Shown here: positions 62,249 to 64,000 of the stretch, in pieces | How positions within the stretch are numbered: position 1 is the stretch's first letter | Layout of the letters: every line of letters begins with the position of its first letter | Assembly: GCA_964017195.1 (NCBI GenBank) | Contig: OZ024894.1 | Location: forward strand, 5,048,347 to 5,112,346 | Length of the DNA: 64,000 bases | From: Siderastrea radians | Taxonomy: Eukaryota; Cnidaria; Anthozoa; Scleractinia; Rhizangiidae | Direction: 5' to 3' | Notes under the pieces: generated by a model | Told to the model about the DNA's origin: nothing | Databases searched by the model: none | The model's input: the letters and a program-made list of their open reading frames with translations, nothing else | Program-made: the position numbers and the translations under genes

Positions 62249-63860
62249 GTATCCAGAATAATTTTTTTATGCTGCACTTTTCAGTAACACCAAACCATTG
62301 ATTGTGTTTTGAATAGTGCTGTCAATGATAATATTATGTCGTCACAGTTTTGACCCAAAAATGCAAAAATCCCTATGCAGTAGCCCCTGTGAGATGCAGC
62401 GTGATTTAGTTTTTCACTTTTGCACCTTATTAAGGACGGTGGCCCCTAATAGGAAGGTATTTTTTCTTATTTGTCCCCATGTGGGACTTGTTCCTCGTAC
62501 CTAAGGCTGTTAAAATCCAAAAAGAAAATGGGGGGTTACCGTGCATTTTTCAGAGATAATTAGGCCCAAATATGGTAAAAAAAGTGCTGATTGAGCATTT
62601 TTAAAAAATTAGGAAAAATAACTTTTTCAAATAAAAGATAGCCATTATTTGACTTAAGAAGGAGATGAAGAGGTCTAAACTGATAGGTGCTTTGTAATGA
62701 ATAACAAAGATACAGTTCTCAACATGCTGCCGAATTCTATATGCGAATTTCCTGTTCTTGGCGGGCCATTATTTGACCCAGTAGACTGGAACGTTTTGTA
62801 AAATTACGTTTGACAGACGGTTTTTCTTCTGAAAAAAAGTATTTCACAATACCGAACAGTTGTCCTGCTTTTGATTGATTACATAAAAACTAGGGGTAAC
62901 CATGCATTTTAAAAAGATAACTTCAATTTTTCCTAACTCACGCACGACATGTTTTCCATCAGTGACGATTTTCTTGACGCTCTCCTCCCCGGTGGGGAAT
63001 AAAATGTAAGTCGAAGTGATGGATGCTGGGAATCGAAGACGGTGGAGCGGACGCGTGGTGAAAGGATGCAGCAAAGCAAAATCCCCGTAAAACATCGATT
63101 GATTTTATCTCTGCCAACTGTATGGGGATTTTACAATTGCCTTATCAAGGAACATACTATAACGGAGTGCCGTTAGGCGATTTCATTGTTCAGTGAATGT
63201 TGTGTAGCGAGAATCTTGATTGCTGTTTACATGCTTGGAAGTTCTAGAGGGCTACTGCAAATTGTCAGTGGGGTCAGACCAAGCCTGTTATATATAGATA
63301 GCTAGGCTAGCTAGCCAAACCCTGGAGCTCCCATAAATAAGCTGGTGTTCGTTTCTCAAAAAACCCGAAAACTCTTCGGGCCCAAAATTTTTGCGGGGCT
63401 AGTTTCGGGCGCGATGTTCTTTCGAAAGTGTTTGCGCAACGCCGCAAATTTTAGCAAAATTTTCCCGCGAACTGCTTCACAACAATCCGAACTCGAAAGT
63501 CACACTACTGTTGTTATAAATTTTTTTCGAGCTTCAAACTGTTTGCATCAAATATTTTCTTCTTCTTGCGCCGTGTTCCTTGGTTTTTACAATGTTTCAA
63601 TATTCTGTCATTTAACTGTCAAGGCGTGTCAAAACATCTCAGACTTTTTGGCTGTTTGTTTGAATGAACTGGAAACGTCGCTTATCTACAGCAGCTAAAT
63701 ATAACTTATTGTTTTGGGTTTTCATTGTGTTCGGATCTTGACAAATATTAAACACGAAATGCCACTAAATCGGAATCTGTAGCTCTGAAGCGAACTAACC
63801 TAGCTGTAATCAAAAGTTGAAATTTCTCGTCAAGTTTTCGATTTGTTCCTTCTCATTCAG
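62249..63860 (+). other. Probable OGT intron 13, no OGT exon recognised
   Basis: The catalytic-domain start (near HKPPYEHPKDL in human OGT) is not found here. ORF 63345-63698 is open for 117 codons but has no recognisable domain. Confidence 0.6.
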
Positions 63861-63983
63861 CTAGATCGCTCAGTGGAGTTATCAAAATCGGCTACTCGTC
63901 TACTTCAGCAGGTCAACCTGATTTCATTCCATCGGTTGCTGCAGTTTATAACAGCTATCGACATTTTTCCAGACCGAGAGGAG
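63861..63983 (+). CDS. Possible exon of unknown gene
   Basis: A good acceptor (TTCTCATTCAG, ending 63860) and donor (GAG|GTAGGT at 63984) bound 123 nt. In frame 1 it encodes 41 residues, LDRSVELSKSATRLLQQVNL then ISFHRLLQFITAIDIFPDRE and a final E; frame 2 is also open. It does not match the conserved OGT sequence expected after exon 13, yet its phase 0/0 would allow in-frame inclusion. It may be the start of a gene nested in or following OGT, an alternative OGT exon, or chance. Confidence 0.35.
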
Positions 63984-64000
63984 GTAGGTTTTCTTTTAAT

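Overview
This is an animal genomic window, AT-rich by eye, with short GT-AG exons, long introns and a very high density of small inverted-repeat transposons. The genes are metazoan: an ankyrin-repeat/SOCS-box protein, type-B carboxylesterases, a thymosin beta and O-GlcNAc transferase. Together with the tyrosine-recombinase (YR) retrotransposon and the style of the repeats, this suggests a cnidarian, most likely a stony coral or a close anthozoan relative. The species assignment is an inference.

Layout. (1) 1-9.4 kb: the last two visible coding exons (+) of an ankyrin-repeat and SOCS-box (ASB-type) gene, separated by a 5.2 kb repeat-filled intron. (2) 9.4-16 kb: non-coding DNA with a tRNA-derived SINE, a 66-bp minisatellite and several MITEs. 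(3) 16.06-23.07 kb: a nearly complete YR retrotransposon of about 6.8 kb with split direct repeats (A1 ... B1-A2-B2), inserted inside the terminal repeat of a palindromic MITE. It carries a gag-like region with a zinc knuckle, an RT/RNase H and a tyrosine recombinase. All three open regions start at phase-0 splice acceptors, without an upstream in-frame ATG for RT and YR. (4) 24.9-25.5 kb: a 191-residue unknown ORF. (5) 27.6-45.2 kb: three type-B carboxylesterase copies (+). Copies 1 and 2 are pseudogenes. Copy 3 is intact except for a 74-bp MITE insertion (66 bp plus 8-bp target duplication) that shifts the frame in its second exon. (6) 50.65-51.26 kb: a thymosin beta gene (-), head to head with (7) OGT (+), whose start and 13 exons (525 codons, the TPR half and linker) fill 52.2-62.25 kb. 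The catalytic half lies beyond the window.

How parts relate. The carboxylesterases form a local family in a birth-and-death state. Copies 1 and 2 end in KDEL (ER retention); copy 3 ends in NTDAL. Thymosin beta and OGT probably share a roughly 1 kb bidirectional promoter region. Mobile DNA explains most other structure: MITE families with 8-bp, 9-bp, TTA, TTAA and TA target duplications, nested insertions, a long-inverted-repeat element in OGT intron 3, and a dispersed repeat of about 100 bp in both orientations. The strongest candidate for something new is the YR retrotransposon: its exon layout suggests that one leader exon is spliced alternatively to gag, RT or YR. All calls come from reading the sequence; no database search was possible.
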